Shown: positions 16,887 to 29,084, counted from the stretch's first letter. The stretch: DNA of 64,000 nt from CADEEX01 sp040081555 (GCA_040081555.1 JBEBGG010000003.1:5031-69030), one strand, 5' to 3'. Made by a program: numbers and translations. The notes: generated by a model from the letters alone, not told the origin.

Positions 16887-18629
16887 CTAACGCGCCCCCG
16901 GCGGTGGAATGCGCCGGTGGGTCGCCTGTTCGAAAGCGTAGGCCAGCGCGAGCAGTTGGGGTTCGCTGCACGCCGTGCCGGTGAAGCTCACACCGAAGGG
17001 CGCAGGAGCGGCGGCGAAGCCGTCCGGAAATGCGGGCGTCGGTTGGTTCGGCAGAAGCGCGAATGGAACGATCACCGTTGGGTAGCCTGGACGGGAGCCC
17101 ATCACCGCAGCACCCGGGCCTGGGAACAACAACGCATCGAGACGGTGGGATTTCATCACGGCATCGATCCCTCGAGTCGCGGTCAGCTGCACATCACGCG
17201 CGCGGTCGGCGTCGTAACGCGCTTTGTCTCGCTCAACATCCATCTCGTCTGAAATCTCGAGAAGCGACTGTCCGTACCTCAGTGAACCCGCCGGGCGATG
17301 TGCTCGGTTCCACTCGATGAGCGCCGTGAGGCTCTTCACCGGCGCGCTGGCGCCAAGAGTCTCGAGCCACTGGTTGAAGTCGCGCTTCATGCCGTACTTG
17401 AGGACGACCGAGCAACCGTCGTCTTGGCCGCGCGCTTCGTCAGCACCAGAACAACTGTTCCACTGGATGACGTTCTGTGCGGGATCAGGCTCAATCACGC
17501 TCGGGAGATCGGCCGGGTCGACCACCACCGCGCCTCGCGCCTTGAGCACCGCAATCGCATCAGCCATGGCCCGGGCCTGGTCGGGACTCAAGCCGCCGCG
17601 TGGTCCATCGCCCAATGCGTCTGGCAAACGGTCGAAGAAATACGCACGAGGAATGCCAATGCGCGCGCCCTTGAGCGCATCCACCTTGAGATACGGCACG
17701 TAGTCATTGGCAGGAGGCGGCATGCAGGTGCGCGTCGCCATGTCGTGAGGGTCGGGCTGACGCCCCTCGAGCGCGCCCAGCATGATGGCCACGTCCGTCA
17801 CGCTCCTCGCCATCGGCCCAGGCGTGTCCTGATCGGCCGTGATCGGAATCACGCCATACCGGCTGATGCGCCCGACCGTGGGCTTCACCGCGGCCAGCAT
17901 GTTCTGGTTCGACGGACTCAGAATCGACCCGGAGGTTTCAGTGCCGACGTTGCCAGCCCAGAGGCTCGCGGCGGTCCCGCTGCCGGAGCTGGACCCGCCG
18001 GTCGAGAGGGCTGGCCGGCCGTCAAACGTGGCGTCGCGCGGATCGCGCCGCGGGTCGTAGGGATTGAAACCGAAGCCGCCCACCGCGTTGTAGTTGCTCG
18101 GCATGGGCGTCGGCGCACCGGCCACCCAGTTGGCGAGCTCGGTCATACCGGTCTTGGCGATGATGATCGCGCCAGACGCTTTGAGATTGGTGACGAGCGT
18201 CGCTTCGTAGGGCGGCGTGAAGCCCGCAAACGCCAGCGCACCGCCGGTGGTCGGCATGTTGGTCGTCTGGATGTTGTCCTTCACCGCGATGGGAATGCCG
18301 TGGAGCGGCCCTCTGACGTGGTGCTGACGCCGCTCACGATCGCGCTCCGCCGCTTCCTTCAGCGCGTCACGGTTCACGTAGAGCGTGGCATGCAGCGTCG
18401 ATTCGTAGGTGCCGATCCTGGCGAGAGACTGCGTCACGAGTTCGACCGAGGTGACGCGCTTCTGCTCGAGCGCGCGGCGCATCTCGGGAATCGTCGCCTC
18501 AACCACCGTGAATGGCCGCTTGGCAGCGTCAAGCGTGAGCGTGGCGACGGCAACCACAGCCACGAGCACGGCAGTCACGGTCGGCAGCTTCAAGATCCGG
18601 TTCCGTGACGTCGTGTTTTCTGGGCGCAT
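16887..18629 (-). CDS. amidase-signature-family hydrolase, exported
   Basis: About 580 residues. An N-terminal hydrophobic segment (VTAVLVAVVAVATL) acts as signal or anchor. The amidase Ser-cisSer-Lys triad is visible: Lys in GIPIAVKDN, the cis-Ser in STGGSSSGSG, and the nucleophile Ser in GTETSGSILSPS. The family hydrolyses amide bonds of varied substrates; exported relatives are common in soil bacteria. An upstream ATG at 18647 is possible, but it overlaps TATGAT (revcomp of 18644-18649), a probable -10, so MRPEN at 18629 is preferred. It is divergent from the metal-binding-domain gene. Confidence 0.85.
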   Translation of the reverse strand: MRPENTTSRNRILKLPTVTAVLVAVVAVATLTLDAAKRPFTVVEATIPEMRRALEQKRVTSVELVTQSLARIGTYESTLHATLYVNRDALKEAAERDRERRQHHVRGPLHGIPIAVKDNIQTTNMPTTGGALAFAGFTPPYEATLVTNLKASGAIIIAKTGMTELANWVAGAPTPMPSNYNAVGGFGFNPYDPRRDPRDATFDGRPALSTGGSSSGSGTAASLWAGNVGTETSGSILSPSNQNMLAAVKPTVGRISRYGVIPITADQDTPGPMARSVTDVAIMLGALEGRQPDPHDMATRTCMPPPANDYVPYLKVDALKGARIGIPRAYFFDRLPDALGDGPRGGLSPDQARAMADAIAVLKARGAVVVDPADLPSVIEPDPAQNVIQWNSCSGADEARGQDDGCSVVLKYGMKRDFNQWLETLGASAPVKSLTALIEWNRAHRPAGSLRYGQSLLEISDEMDVERDKARYDADRARDVQLTATRGIDAVMKSHRLDALLFPGPGAAVMGSRPGYPTVIVPFALLPNQPTPAFPDGFAAAPAPFGVSFTGTACSEPQLLALAYAFEQATHRRIPPPGAR

Positions 18630-18728
18630 CCGGTCCGCGAAAATCATAGTGCACGCGCCGCCGCCGGCAGGAAACCGGTGGCCGCAATTTTCGGATGGGC
18701 CCCTTCGCTCCCGTCCCGCCGAGTCCGG

Positions 18729-18734
18729 TAAGAT
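18729..18734 (+). promoter_or_regulatory. TAAGAT -10 element, leaderless layout
   Basis: TAAGAT lies exactly 6 bases before ATG 18741 with no SD. The divergent amidase promoter lies about 85 bases away. Confidence 0.45.
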
Positions 18735-18740
18735 GCACCC

Positions 18741-20036
18741 ATGCGCACGAAGCTTGCTGGCCTCATGGTCACGCTCCTTGCAACCCTCGCGTCAGCCCAA
18801 CAGCCGGCGCGCGCGCCGCAACCCCCTGCCCGCACCACGGGGCAGACGCCGCCGCGTACCGGCGCAGGCGCGCTGCCTCCGCTGGTCTACATCTGCCCGA
18901 TGCCGGAAGACTCGGAAGTCATTGAAGACAAGCCGGGCAAGTGTCCGAAGTGCCGCATGGCCCTGGTGGCGGTCCGGCTCGACTCGAAGTTCTGGTGCCC
19001 CATCCATCAAACCGTGGTCGTGCGAGACCAGGCGGGCAAGTGCCCGCGCGACGGCAGGGACCTCGTCCCGGTGACGCTCTCTGAGTCGTGGAGCTGCGCA
19101 GACAAGCCAGACACCAAGCTGCTCGAACCAGGGCGCTGCGCCGACGGCAAGGCCCGCACCATCAAGTACGAGCTCGCGGCCCACGGCGATCACAACCCGA
19201 AGCACGGCGGCCAGTTCTTCATGGCGGCGGATCGGTGGCACCACCTCGAAGGCACCTACCCGACGCTCGGCCTGGTACGCCTGCACTTGTACGACAACTT
19301 CACCAGGCCGATGTCGCCCAAGGGGGTTACCGGCACGCTGCTATTGCTCGACCAGATGAACAAAGAGGTGGCGGCGTATCCCTTGGTGGCGGCCCGCGAC
19401 AATCGAACGATGACGGCCAAGATTCCGGCGGCAAGAGCAGCGCTTCCGCTGAACGCGGCCGTGAAGATCAAGTTCAAGCCGACCGAGCCGGAGAACTTCT
19501 TCAACTTCCCGTTCTCGAAGTTCTCGATTGAACCCCCTGCCGCACCAGCGGCGAAGGCGCCCAAGCCTGCCGCGGGGTCCACGCCGGGCATGCCCGGAAC
19601 GCCCGCAGCCTCAGCGCCAGCGGCCCCACCTGCCGCCGCCGCACAGGAGCCGGTGATGCTCGACCGTCCGCTGCAAGTGCCACCAGGCCTCGCCGAAGCG
19701 ACGGACGAAACCAGGCTCCCCAAGAACGTCGCGGGCCTGGTGGCCGAACTCAACACGCGCGCCACCGATGTCGGCAAGCTTGTCGCCGCCGGTGAACTCG
19801 CGCAGGTCTGGCTGCCGGCCATTGGCACCAAGACCGTGGCACTGGTGCTCGACGCGCACACGCCGTCGCTGCCCGAACGTCAACGCGCCTCGGCCAGCGC
19901 CGCCGTCAAGCAGATCGTCATGGCCTCGTGGGACATCGACAACTACGGCGATCTCGGCAACGGCACGAAGGTCACCGCGGCCTACCAGCGGCTCACCGCC
20001 GCGGTTCAGAGTCTCAACGCTCTCTATGCGCCCTAG
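18741..20036 (+). CDS. exported protein with heavy-metal-binding domains
   Basis: A 431-residue protein with a signal peptide ending near ASAQ. YICPMPEDSEVIEDKPGKC and KCPKCRMAL (residues about 49-75) match the heavy-metal-binding domain found on CusB/CopA-type copper proteins. A second Cys/His module (FWCPIHQTVVVRD, GKCPRDGRDLVPV) follows at about 84-108. The middle is beta-rich, then comes an Ala/Pro linker (about 260-300) and a helical tail. It probably binds copper or another soft metal in the periplasm. Its last 11 bases overlap the start of the downstream cytochrome-like gene, so the two are coupled. Confidence 0.75.
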   Translation: MRTKLAGLMVTLLATLASAQQPARAPQPPARTTGQTPPRTGAGALPPLVYICPMPEDSEVIEDKPGKCPKCRMALVAVRLDSKFWCPIHQTVVVRDQAGKCPRDGRDLVPVTLSESWSCADKPDTKLLEPGRCADGKARTIKYELAAHGDHNPKHGGQFFMAADRWHHLEGTYPTLGLVRLHLYDNFTRPMSPKGVTGTLLLLDQMNKEVAAYPLVAARDNRTMTAKIPAARAALPLNAAVKIKFKPTEPENFFNFPFSKFSIEPPAAPAAKAPKPAAGSTPGMPGTPAASAPAAPPAAAAQEPVMLDRPLQVPPGLAEATDETRLPKNVAGLVAELNTRATDVGKLVAAGELAQVWLPAIGTKTVALVLDAHTPSLPERQRASASAAVKQIVMASWDIDNYGDLGNGTKVTAAYQRLTAAVQSLNALYAP

Positions 20037-21174
20037 CGTCGTTCGCACGGCGCTCTCGCTCACTGTCGTCGCCCTGGTCATGTCCATCGCGTCCACTCGC
20101 ACCGACGCGCACAAGGGCGTCACGTCGAAGTACACCTACAACGACGATGTCTATCCGATCCTGAAAGCAAAGTGCGGCCGGTGCCACGCCGACAACGGGC
20201 CGACGCCCATGTCTTTACTCACCTATCAGGAGGGTGGCGGCGCGGTCGCCTGGGCGCAGTCGATTCGCGAGATGCTGATGGCAGAGGCCATGCCGCCGTG
20301 GCACGTGGACCCGACCGGCCCCGCGGTGAAGAACAGTCATTCGATCACCCCGCACGAGATGGACATCCTCATCACGTGGGCCTCGGGCGGCACGCCACAG
20401 GGCGATCAGCTCAAGAAGCCCGGCCCCTCGCAGGTCGTCTCACAGTGGTCGCTCGGCACACCGGACGCGACGCTGGCGCTCACCGAGTACGCGCTGCCGG
20501 TGGGCACGATGGAAGCCAGCACCGACATGACGGTGGCCACCAACTTCACCGAAGCCAAGTGGGTGAAGGCGGTGGACCTGCTGCCGGGGACGCCCTCACT
20601 CGTCCGTCAGGCCACCATTGCCATTGACGGCGGGCAGACGCTCGCCGTGTGGGAGCCGGCCGACGATGCGGTAACCGCGCCGGGGGGGACGGCGTTCAAG
20701 ATTCCTGCGGGCGCCAAGCTGAAGGTACACATTCGTTACAAGAAGGGCTGGCAGGACGAGCAGTCGGCCAAGGCAGACAAGAGCACCATCGCCTTCTACT
20801 TCACCGACGAGCCGCTCTCAGGCAAGGAGATCGAAGCCTTTGCCGTAGAGCCGCCCGCGGGTGAAGCGCCGCCGCGTTTCAGCCGCACCTTGCCAACTGG
20901 CGGCCGCGTGCTCGCCATCCGTCCGCAGGTGGATCGCGCCTACGCCGCGGTGGAGATCAACGCCGTGGCCGCCTCAGGGCGGAAGGTGCCGCTACTGAAA
21001 CTGCGCGGTGTGCGTCCCGAGTGGCCGCGCCGCTACTGGCTCGCCGATCCGGTGGAGCTCCCCAAGGGCACGACCATCGAAGTCAGCACCACACCGGGCG
21101 ACGAAGACACCGGCCCTCTTGGTCCGGCCGTCAAGAGCCCGTTGCAGTTCTCGCTCGACCTGGTCGCGCAGTAG
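20026..21174 (+). CDS. c-type cytochrome / copper monooxygenase-like exported protein
   Basis: A 382-residue protein with a signal peptide ending near TRTDA. CGRCH (residues 50-54) is a single haem-attachment motif, followed by the PMSLLTYQ and MPPWHVDP segments typical of cytochrome-plus-Cu(II)-type ascorbate monooxygenase-like proteins. The C-terminal 250 residues are beta-rich, consistent with that fold. The start at 20026 lies inside the end of the metal-binding gene, so a redox/metal partnership is likely. It is convergent with a TonB receptor; the palindrome GGTTCTAGAACC (21185-21196) lies at the junction. Confidence 0.75.
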   Translation: MRPSVVRTALSLTVVALVMSIASTRTDAHKGVTSKYTYNDDVYPILKAKCGRCHADNGPTPMSLLTYQEGGGAVAWAQSIREMLMAEAMPPWHVDPTGPAVKNSHSITPHEMDILITWASGGTPQGDQLKKPGPSQVVSQWSLGTPDATLALTEYALPVGTMEASTDMTVATNFTEAKWVKAVDLLPGTPSLVRQATIAIDGGQTLAVWEPADDAVTAPGGTAFKIPAGAKLKVHIRYKKGWQDEQSAKADKSTIAFYFTDEPLSGKEIEAFAVEPPAGEAPPRFSRTLPTGGRVLAIRPQVDRAYAAVEINAVAASGRKVPLLKLRGVRPEWPRRYWLADPVELPKGTTIEVSTTPGDEDTGPLGPAVKSPLQFSLDLVAQ

Positions 21175-21188
21175 ACGCGCTGCAGGTT

Positions 21189-23531
21189 CTAGAACCCGAC
21201 GGTCGCGCTCACGCGGACAGAGCGTGGCACTGCGGGATGGAAGTGGATATCGTCCACCCCGGCGAGTGGCTCCCCTTGCAGCCTCGATGTGAAGAAGTAG
21301 TCGATGTCGCTCACCTGAGCATCGAACAGGTTGAATACGTCGGACACGATACGCAAGTGTGGCGACACCTGGTAGCCCGCCTGCATGTTGACGAGCCTGG
21401 TCGCCTGGGATCGCACCGAATCGTCTTCAATCAACGCACGCGGGCCGAAGTAGCGCACGCGAATGCTGCCGAACATGCGCTTGTAGCCGTCCACACTCGC
21501 CCCTGCGGACACCACTCTGCCCACGGCCTCCGGCACATGCGCTTGGGCGGGATCAGCGCCGAGAAACCGCGCCTGCGACAGGGACAGATCGGCATCAAAC
21601 ACCAGCCACCTGGTCGGGCTGTAGTAATTGGCGATTTCGACACCGTGACGCGCGCTGGCTGGCCCAGGCTCAGTGGCGCCAACATCGCCGTTGTAGACCA
21701 GCTCCGACCCGAGCCGCAACATCCACAGCGACACGGTGCTCTGCAAATGCGGCACCGCGACGCTGCGCACGCCGACCTCCGCGCCCCACGCCCGTACCAG
21801 CGGCGTCACACGGTCGACCGGCGCGCCACTTGGATCGCGCGTGATGGTGGTGCCCAGCGCGTTATTGCTGTGAAACCCTGAGCCGGCGTTGGCGTAGAAC
21901 TCGGTCGCGTGCCAAGGCCCGATGGTGGCGCCCGCCTTCGGACTCACGACACCAGCCGACGATGAGCCACTGTTCTCAGGGTCGAGGGCGTCGACGTTGA
22001 AATGCGCCCCATCCACCCGTAACCCCATCGTCGTTCGAAGTTTCGACCCCCATTCAATGTCATTCTGGCCAAAGGCGCCAGCGCTCATGACGTCGGCGGA
22101 GGACTTCGTGCGGGTGTCGAGGCGCACACGGCGCTCGGTGTGATAGAGCGCCACCTCCGGGATGTTGTCGTTGCGCAGCTGCACTCCAAAGACGTTCTGC
22201 ACGGAACGTCCGGCCCAGCGGCCGACGCGGCGCTGAGACATCTTCACGCCGGTGACGAAGCGGTGGTCCACCTGCTCCTGCTGGTCGCCCCGGATCGGAT
22301 CGTCGAGATAGAAGGTGAAGTTGGAAATCAGGTCGAGGTTGTAGGCGATGCCGAATGCACTGATCTTGGTGACCGCATTGTTACTGCCGCGCTGCCATTC
22401 GCCAGCCACGCTGTACCTGTAGGTATTGCCGCCATCGGAGCCATCGACGGTACCGAAGCGACCGATGAGGCCAGACGTCACCGCACGCAGCGGCGAGGCC
22501 TCAGTGGCGTTCCACTCGCCGCGGTAACCCATGGCCGTGAGTGAGACGCCGTTGACGGCGTCGCCCTTACTGAAGCGCAGCACGCCGTTAAACTTCTGAT
22601 ACGAGTCCGGCACGCTCCACGGCCCGGTGTTGTTGGACACCTCGAACGCGCCAAGGAGATGGCCGCCCGCCAGCGCCGGCGAGGCGGCAGCAAACACTCG
22701 CGAGAATCCGTAGCTGCCAAATTCCGCCGTCACCAGCTTGCGATCGAGTTCGGTGGCATAGGTGATGTTCGACGCACCGGCCGTCGCAAAGTCTCCCTGC
22801 TCGGCGTAGTAGGGTCCCTTCGAAAACTGCACGCCAGCCACGAGTTCCGGGATGAGGAAGTTGATGTCCGAGTAGCCCTGGCTGTGGGCATGCGTCGGCA
22901 TGTTCACCGGCGTGCCCGCCACCGTCATCGCAAAATCGCTGCCGTGGTCCAGATTGAAGCCGCGAAGGAAATACTGGTTCGCCTTTCCCTCTCCACTGTG
23001 CTGCGTGATGATCACGCCCGGCACGGTCTCGAGTACTTCACCGGCGCGCATCACCGGGCGCACCTCCAGCTGACGCGCGGTAATGGCGCCCTGGCTCGCG
23101 GACTGGGCAATGCCCACCAGGTTCTCGGCCGGATTCTCGGCGTCTGCAAGATTCACGAACAATCTCTTGCCGGTCACGACGACGTCGGCGTTCATCGACA
23201 GCGAGAGCGTGCCGTCCACCGTCAACGCCTGTCCGACGGCGAGCACCAGGTTGCGGCGCACCTGCTCACTGAAATTCGGGAGGCGAAAGCTCAAGTCGTA
23301 GGTGCCCGGCGACAGCTGATCGAAGCGGTAGCTACCAGTGCTGTCGGACGCAGTCACCTGCGTGGCGGCGCCAGACGTGGCAAGCTCGACGGTCACCCCT
23401 GGCAGCGCGCCGCCAGTCTGATCCTTGACCGTTCCAGCAAACGACGCGGTGCCTTGAGCGATGGCCGGAGCGGCGGATGCGGCCAGAAGCACAACGGCGA
23501 GCCACGCCACGACGGCAGACAGGCGATTCAT
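21189..23531 (-). CDS. TonB-dependent receptor with carboxypeptidase-like N-terminal domain
   Basis: About 780 residues. The signal peptide is followed by a regulatory-like beta domain (GTVKDQTGGALPGVTVEL, SYRFDQLSPGTYDL) and a plug (ARQLEVRPVMRAGEVLETV, NQYFLRGFNLDHG). The large barrel ends in VSATVGF. The plug motif FLRGFNLDHGSDFAM with the THAHSQGY loop is His-rich, a feature of receptors proposed to bind metals. ATG 23531 is chosen; GTG 23534 is also possible. Metal uptake is only suggested, from the neighbouring metal/cytochrome genes. Confidence 0.87.
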   Translation of the reverse strand: MNRLSAVVAWLAVVLLAASAAPAIAQGTASFAGTVKDQTGGALPGVTVELATSGAATQVTASDSTGSYRFDQLSPGTYDLSFRLPNFSEQVRRNLVLAVGQALTVDGTLSLSMNADVVVTGKRLFVNLADAENPAENLVGIAQSASQGAITARQLEVRPVMRAGEVLETVPGVIITQHSGEGKANQYFLRGFNLDHGSDFAMTVAGTPVNMPTHAHSQGYSDINFLIPELVAGVQFSKGPYYAEQGDFATAGASNITYATELDRKLVTAEFGSYGFSRVFAAASPALAGGHLLGAFEVSNNTGPWSVPDSYQKFNGVLRFSKGDAVNGVSLTAMGYRGEWNATEASPLRAVTSGLIGRFGTVDGSDGGNTYRYSVAGEWQRGSNNAVTKISAFGIAYNLDLISNFTFYLDDPIRGDQQEQVDHRFVTGVKMSQRRVGRWAGRSVQNVFGVQLRNDNIPEVALYHTERRVRLDTRTKSSADVMSAGAFGQNDIEWGSKLRTTMGLRVDGAHFNVDALDPENSGSSSAGVVSPKAGATIGPWHATEFYANAGSGFHSNNALGTTITRDPSGAPVDRVTPLVRAWGAEVGVRSVAVPHLQSTVSLWMLRLGSELVYNGDVGATEPGPASARHGVEIANYYSPTRWLVFDADLSLSQARFLGADPAQAHVPEAVGRVVSAGASVDGYKRMFGSIRVRYFGPRALIEDDSVRSQATRLVNMQAGYQVSPHLRIVSDVFNLFDAQVSDIDYFFTSRLQGEPLAGVDDIHFHPAVPRSVRVSATVGF

Positions 23532-23629
23532 CACTACTAATTATGAAACCCTGGGACCGGCGCGAGCCTGACAAGTTCCTGACAACTGCCTGAAGGCACG
23601 TCGCCGGCTTCATCCGCACCAGGCGAACG

Positions 23630-25368
23630 CTACTGGCTGACCCGTAGCCAGCGGAACTCAGACGGAGCGAGCGTGACAACGTCGCCGTCGAGTGTGAGGG
23701 TGCCCGCCTCCCCGCCTGCGACGAGAGGGCGAAGACTGGCCCCGGCCAGTTCCGTCGGCAGGCGGACTTCGCACGTGCGGGGCTGCAGCGAGAGATTGGC
23801 CACGACCAGCACCGTCTCGCGCTGGTAGCGTCGCAAGAACGCCAGCACCTCACCGCCACCCACCGTGAGGAACTCGATCGTGCCTCGGCCAAAGACCTGA
23901 CTCTGCGCGCGAGCCGCGATCAGGCGGCGCAACCGCCAGAGCATCGACTGCTGGTCGCTCTCCTGCGCGTCGACATTCACCTCCGCACCACCGAACACGG
24001 CGTCGTCGATGACAGGCTGCGTCAGCGGGCCCACGGTCTCCGAGAATCCGGCATTCAGTCCGGCGGTCCACTGCATGGGCGTACGAACGCCGTCGCGATC
24101 ATTCAGCCCCACGTTGTCACCCATCGCCAACTCATCACCGTAGTAGATCACGGGCGAGCCCGGCAGAGACAACAGCAACGAGAACGCCAGCATGATCCGC
24201 GCGGGGTCGTTGTCAAGCAGTGGCGCCAGTCGCCGACGGATGCCGAGGTTCAGCCGCATTCTCGGCTCAGGTGCATAGAGCGCGAACATCAGCCGCCGCT
24301 CGTCATCGGTCAGCGCTGAGATCGTCAACTCGTCGTGATTCCGGAGGAACAGCGCCCACTGTGCTGTTGGTGGAATCTCGCCGGTGCTCCTCACGATCGA
24401 CACGATCGGGCTCGCGTCTTCGCGCTTGAGCGCCAGGAACAGCCGCGGCATCAGCGGAAACTGGAACGCCATGTGGCACTCATCGCCCTGCCCGAAGTAC
24501 TCGCAAGTGACGGCAGGGGCCTGGTCGGCTTCGGCCAGAAGGACGCGATGGGTATAGCGCCGGTCCATCTCGGTGCGAATTTCGCGGAGAAAGGCGTGGG
24601 TCTCGGGAAGGTTCTCGCACGATGTGCCCTCTCGCTCGTAGAGGTGCGCCACGGCATCGAGACGCAAACCATCCACGCCCTTGTCGAGCCAGAACCGCAT
24701 CACCTTCAGAACGGCACGCCGCACCTTCGGATTGTCAAAGTTCAGATCCGGCTGGTGGCTGAAGAAGCGATGCCAGTAATACGCTTTGGCGATCGGATCC
24801 CAGGTCCAGTTTGACGGCTCCACGTCATTGAAGATCACACGAGCGTCGCGATAGCGGTCGGGTGTCACACTCCAGACGTAGTAATCGCGCTTGGGCGATC
24901 CCTCGGGCGCGAGTCGCGACGCCTGAAACCATGGGTGCTGGTCTGACGTGTGATTGATGACCAGTTCGGTGAACACCTGCAGGCCAAGCCGATGCGCTTC
25001 GGCCAGACAGCACCTGAAGTCATCCATGGTGCCGTAGCGCGCATCAATACGCTCGTAATGCGCAATGTCATAACCGTCGTCCTTGAGCGGCGATTCGTAG
25101 AACGGCAGCAGCCAGATGGCGTTCACGCCAAGTCGGCGCACGTAGTCGAGACGGCTGGTCAGCCCCCGAAAGTCGCCGATGCCGTCGCCGTTGCTGTCGC
25201 AGAAAGTGCGGACGTGCACCTGGTAGATGACGGCATCCTTGTACCAAAGCGGATCGATCGCGCTGCCCGCAGCCGGCGCGGTCCGCCGTCGCGCGCCGCG
25301 ACGTCCAGGTGAAGGATGGGCGGCCAAGCGCTGGAGTGCGGGCCGACCCCGCCCCGAGAGCAGATGGG

Positions 25369-25372
<4 letters not shown>
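23630..25372 (-). CDS. treS: trehalose synthase (maltose alpha-D-glucosyltransferase), GH13
   Basis: A 580-residue protein that interconverts maltose and trehalose. WYKDAVIYQVHVRTF opens the TIM barrel. The catalytic residues are Asp239 in GLRLDAV, Glu281 in LLAEADQ and Asp347 in RNHDELT. The segments ELVINHTSDQHPWFQ, SHQPDLNFDNP and GVRTPMQW are characteristic of TreS. A short basic N-terminal extension precedes the barrel. Its start overlaps the otsA stop by 4 bases (ATGA), so both trehalose enzymes are translated from one mRNA. No maltokinase domain is fused. Confidence 0.9.
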
Positions 25373-27102
<1,730 letters not shown>

Positions 27103-27197
27103 GGGGCATTCCGGCTGAGGGGCTCTATTTCATTGGGAAAGTCATGCTCATTCCGGGCGCCGTGTATGGATCCGCTGCACGAGGTCGTGTGGGCGTT

Positions 27198-27222
27198 GAG
27201 TAGGCTACCCGAGTAGGCTACC
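27198..27222. repeat. 12-bp direct repeat upstream of otsA
   Basis: GAGTAGGCTACC occurs at 27198-27209 and again at 27211-27222 in the 150-base gap between the outer-membrane protein gene and otsA. It may be an operator or a chance duplication. Confidence 0.4.
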
Positions 27223-27251
27223 GGAGTCGACACCGGTGTGGATATTTCTGA

Positions 27252-28571
27252 TCAGTGTCCCGCGTGCATCATCATGCCCACCGGGCGAAACGTCACGTAG
27301 ACCCCGAAACCGGGGTTGACTCGCCCACCATAGAGATCCCTCAGGCTTTCGGGCACAAAGCCAGCCGACAGACCCGCGCCCAGTCCTGGCTGGATACGGT
27401 GCCGCGCCCGCAGGTACCGTGTATAGCCGCCTTGCAGCTTCGCGACCATGAACTTGTCGTCGGACTCGGAGATGTCGAGGTCATGCGCCGTCTTGTTCAC
27501 GACTTCGAAGCGACCGAACCACGTGTCCCGGTCGTTGCGTGTCAGGCTCGATTCTGCGAGCAGCGCATTCGTCGCCACGCCAGACTCCTCATTGCGGCCC
27601 CACGCCACCGTCGTCGCCCAGATCCCAGCAGTGCCAGCCATCGCGTGATAGATGACAGACGCAGTCATTCGGCTGACGTCGAGACCTGCGCCGCCGTGCT
27701 CGTCGGGCTCCGCCTCCGTGAGCTTCCCGGAAGACACCTGCAGCGAGAGCGAAGGAGTCGGCAGGAAGGAGAGGCGACCCGAGAATGAGTCGAGCGCACC
27801 GAAATCGAAGTCCTTTCGATCCTCGTCAGGCTCGCGACCGTTGAATACGGATCCTTCAGCTTTCCAACGTCTGCCGTAGACACCCGCGGTCACGACGCCG
27901 AAGGAGATGTGCGTCGCGTCGAACCAATGATGCGTGAGCGGCGCGAGCGGATTCGGCATCGCCGACACGCGGTGGGGAAACGCCACCGGACCAAGCGCCG
28001 GCTCGCCCACCGGACCGCCGTACACCTGCCAGTGCAGCGACTTCTTCAGGGGCGCTTCATATTGGACCGCCAGTTCCATGAAGAGATCGTGCGGATGCTG
28101 CTGGTCGTGAATCTTCTCGCCGCCACAGCGCTCGCCACTGGCCAGCAGGTCCGGATAGCCGCAGCCGCGAATCGTCCAGGGCTCTGCACCGAGCATCCCC
28201 GTGAACGTCACACGGCCGGACCCGGCCTTGCGCGCCGCCATCCCCATCAGCCAGTTGATGCTCCCGAACTGTTGGTGGCCGCGGGCGCCTCGTTCACTCA
28301 GATACTGGACAAACACGTTCTCGTGCGCCATGAGATACCACGGGCCAACTGTCCCGTGCACGGCATACATCGGGCTCATGTCCGGAAGCCAGGACGTGCC
28401 CGAAGCTTCGCGGCTCGGCGTCGCGGCCGCGGCCGCGGCCGGCTTCTGCCCCATGTCCATGTGCGCCATGTCATGGGCCGGCGTGGCCTGCGCAACCGCG
28501 TTGGACGCATTCAGGCCGAGGACGACAACGGTGAACACTGTAACGATCGAGACAACACCACGCGTGTACAT
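27252..28571 (-). CDS. outer-membrane barrel protein with Met/His-rich N-terminus
   Basis: About 439 residues. The signal peptide ends near NAVAQ, then an N-terminal HDMAHMDMG stretch is rich in Met and His, as in copper-handling proteins. The remainder is beta-rich, alternating aromatic strands, and ends in YVTFRPVGMMMHAGH, again Met/His-rich. ATG 28571 is chosen because GGGGAG lies about 6 bases upstream; a longer upstream frame lacks an RBS. It is probably an outer-membrane porin-like protein, perhaps for copper, inferred from composition and neighbours. Confidence 0.7.
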   Translation of the reverse strand: MYTRGVVSIVTVFTVVVLGLNASNAVAQATPAHDMAHMDMGQKPAAAAAATPSREASGTSWLPDMSPMYAVHGTVGPWYLMAHENVFVQYLSERGARGHQQFGSINWLMGMAARKAGSGRVTFTGMLGAEPWTIRGCGYPDLLASGERCGGEKIHDQQHPHDLFMELAVQYEAPLKKSLHWQVYGGPVGEPALGPVAFPHRVSAMPNPLAPLTHHWFDATHISFGVVTAGVYGRRWKAEGSVFNGREPDEDRKDFDFGALDSFSGRLSFLPTPSLSLQVSSGKLTEAEPDEHGGAGLDVSRMTASVIYHAMAGTAGIWATTVAWGRNEESGVATNALLAESSLTRNDRDTWFGRFEVVNKTAHDLDISESDDKFMVAKLQGGYTRYLRARHRIQPGLGAGLSAGFVPESLRDLYGGRVNPGFGVYVTFRPVGMMMHAGH

Positions 28572-28627
28572 ACACTTCTCCCCAGAGCCACCATTCGCGT
28601 TGTCGAAGAATGTTCGGGTGGAGAGAA

Positions 28628-29077
28628 TCAGATCCGCAGCGGCATGACGGATGCGACATCCGTCGGCGCCGAGCGAAGCGCGCCTGCGGCGACACGCAGC
28701 GTGCGAACCGACGGCGGCCACACGATGCTGGCGGGGGAGCTCGTCAACGCCAAGGCCATGGCGACCCAAGCGTCGGCGGCACTAGACACGGTGGTGGCCG
28801 GAACCTCACCGTTGTGATGACAGACATGAGGCACCGCGCTCAGTTGCAGGCGGGCGAACGACCGCGGTTGATCCGCCTGTCGCTCTGCGTGGTGGGGCGC
28901 GGCCTCAGGCTGGCTGGCGTCATTGGTGACGGCTTCGTGATGACAGGCAGGAACGCTGTCGGAGGCAACCGCGACCGCGGCGGTCATGTCGGGGCACAGC
29001 GCCTGGCACAACTCCAGCGCCACCGGAACCCCTGCCACGGCAAGTACAAGCAGTAATGACAGCAGCCGCTTCGTCAT
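28628..29077 (-). CDS. small exported Cys/His-rich protein
   Basis: A 149-residue protein with a clear signal peptide (KRLLSLLLVLAVAGVPVA). The mature part contains CQALC, ACHHE, PHHAERQ and HVCHHNGE, a spacing that suggests metal binding, and then a hydrophobic C-terminal segment. ATG 29077 is chosen because TATACT lies 7 bases upstream on the minus strand. It lies directly upstream of the Met/His-rich barrel gene in the same orientation, so a joint copper or redox role is plausible. The family is not recognised. Confidence 0.6.
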   Translation of the reverse strand: MTKRLLSLLLVLAVAGVPVALELCQALCPDMTAAVAVASDSVPACHHEAVTNDASQPEAAPHHAERQADQPRSFARLQLSAVPHVCHHNGEVPATTVSSAADAWVAMALALTSSPASIVWPPSVRTLRVAAGALRSAPTDVASVMPLRI

Positions 29078-29084
29078 TGGACCC

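Noticed and set aside
17298..18608. 436-codon open frame antisense to the amidase
   Set aside because: The amidase signature residues are in the opposite frame; the antisense frame is a GC-rich shadow with no domain motifs.
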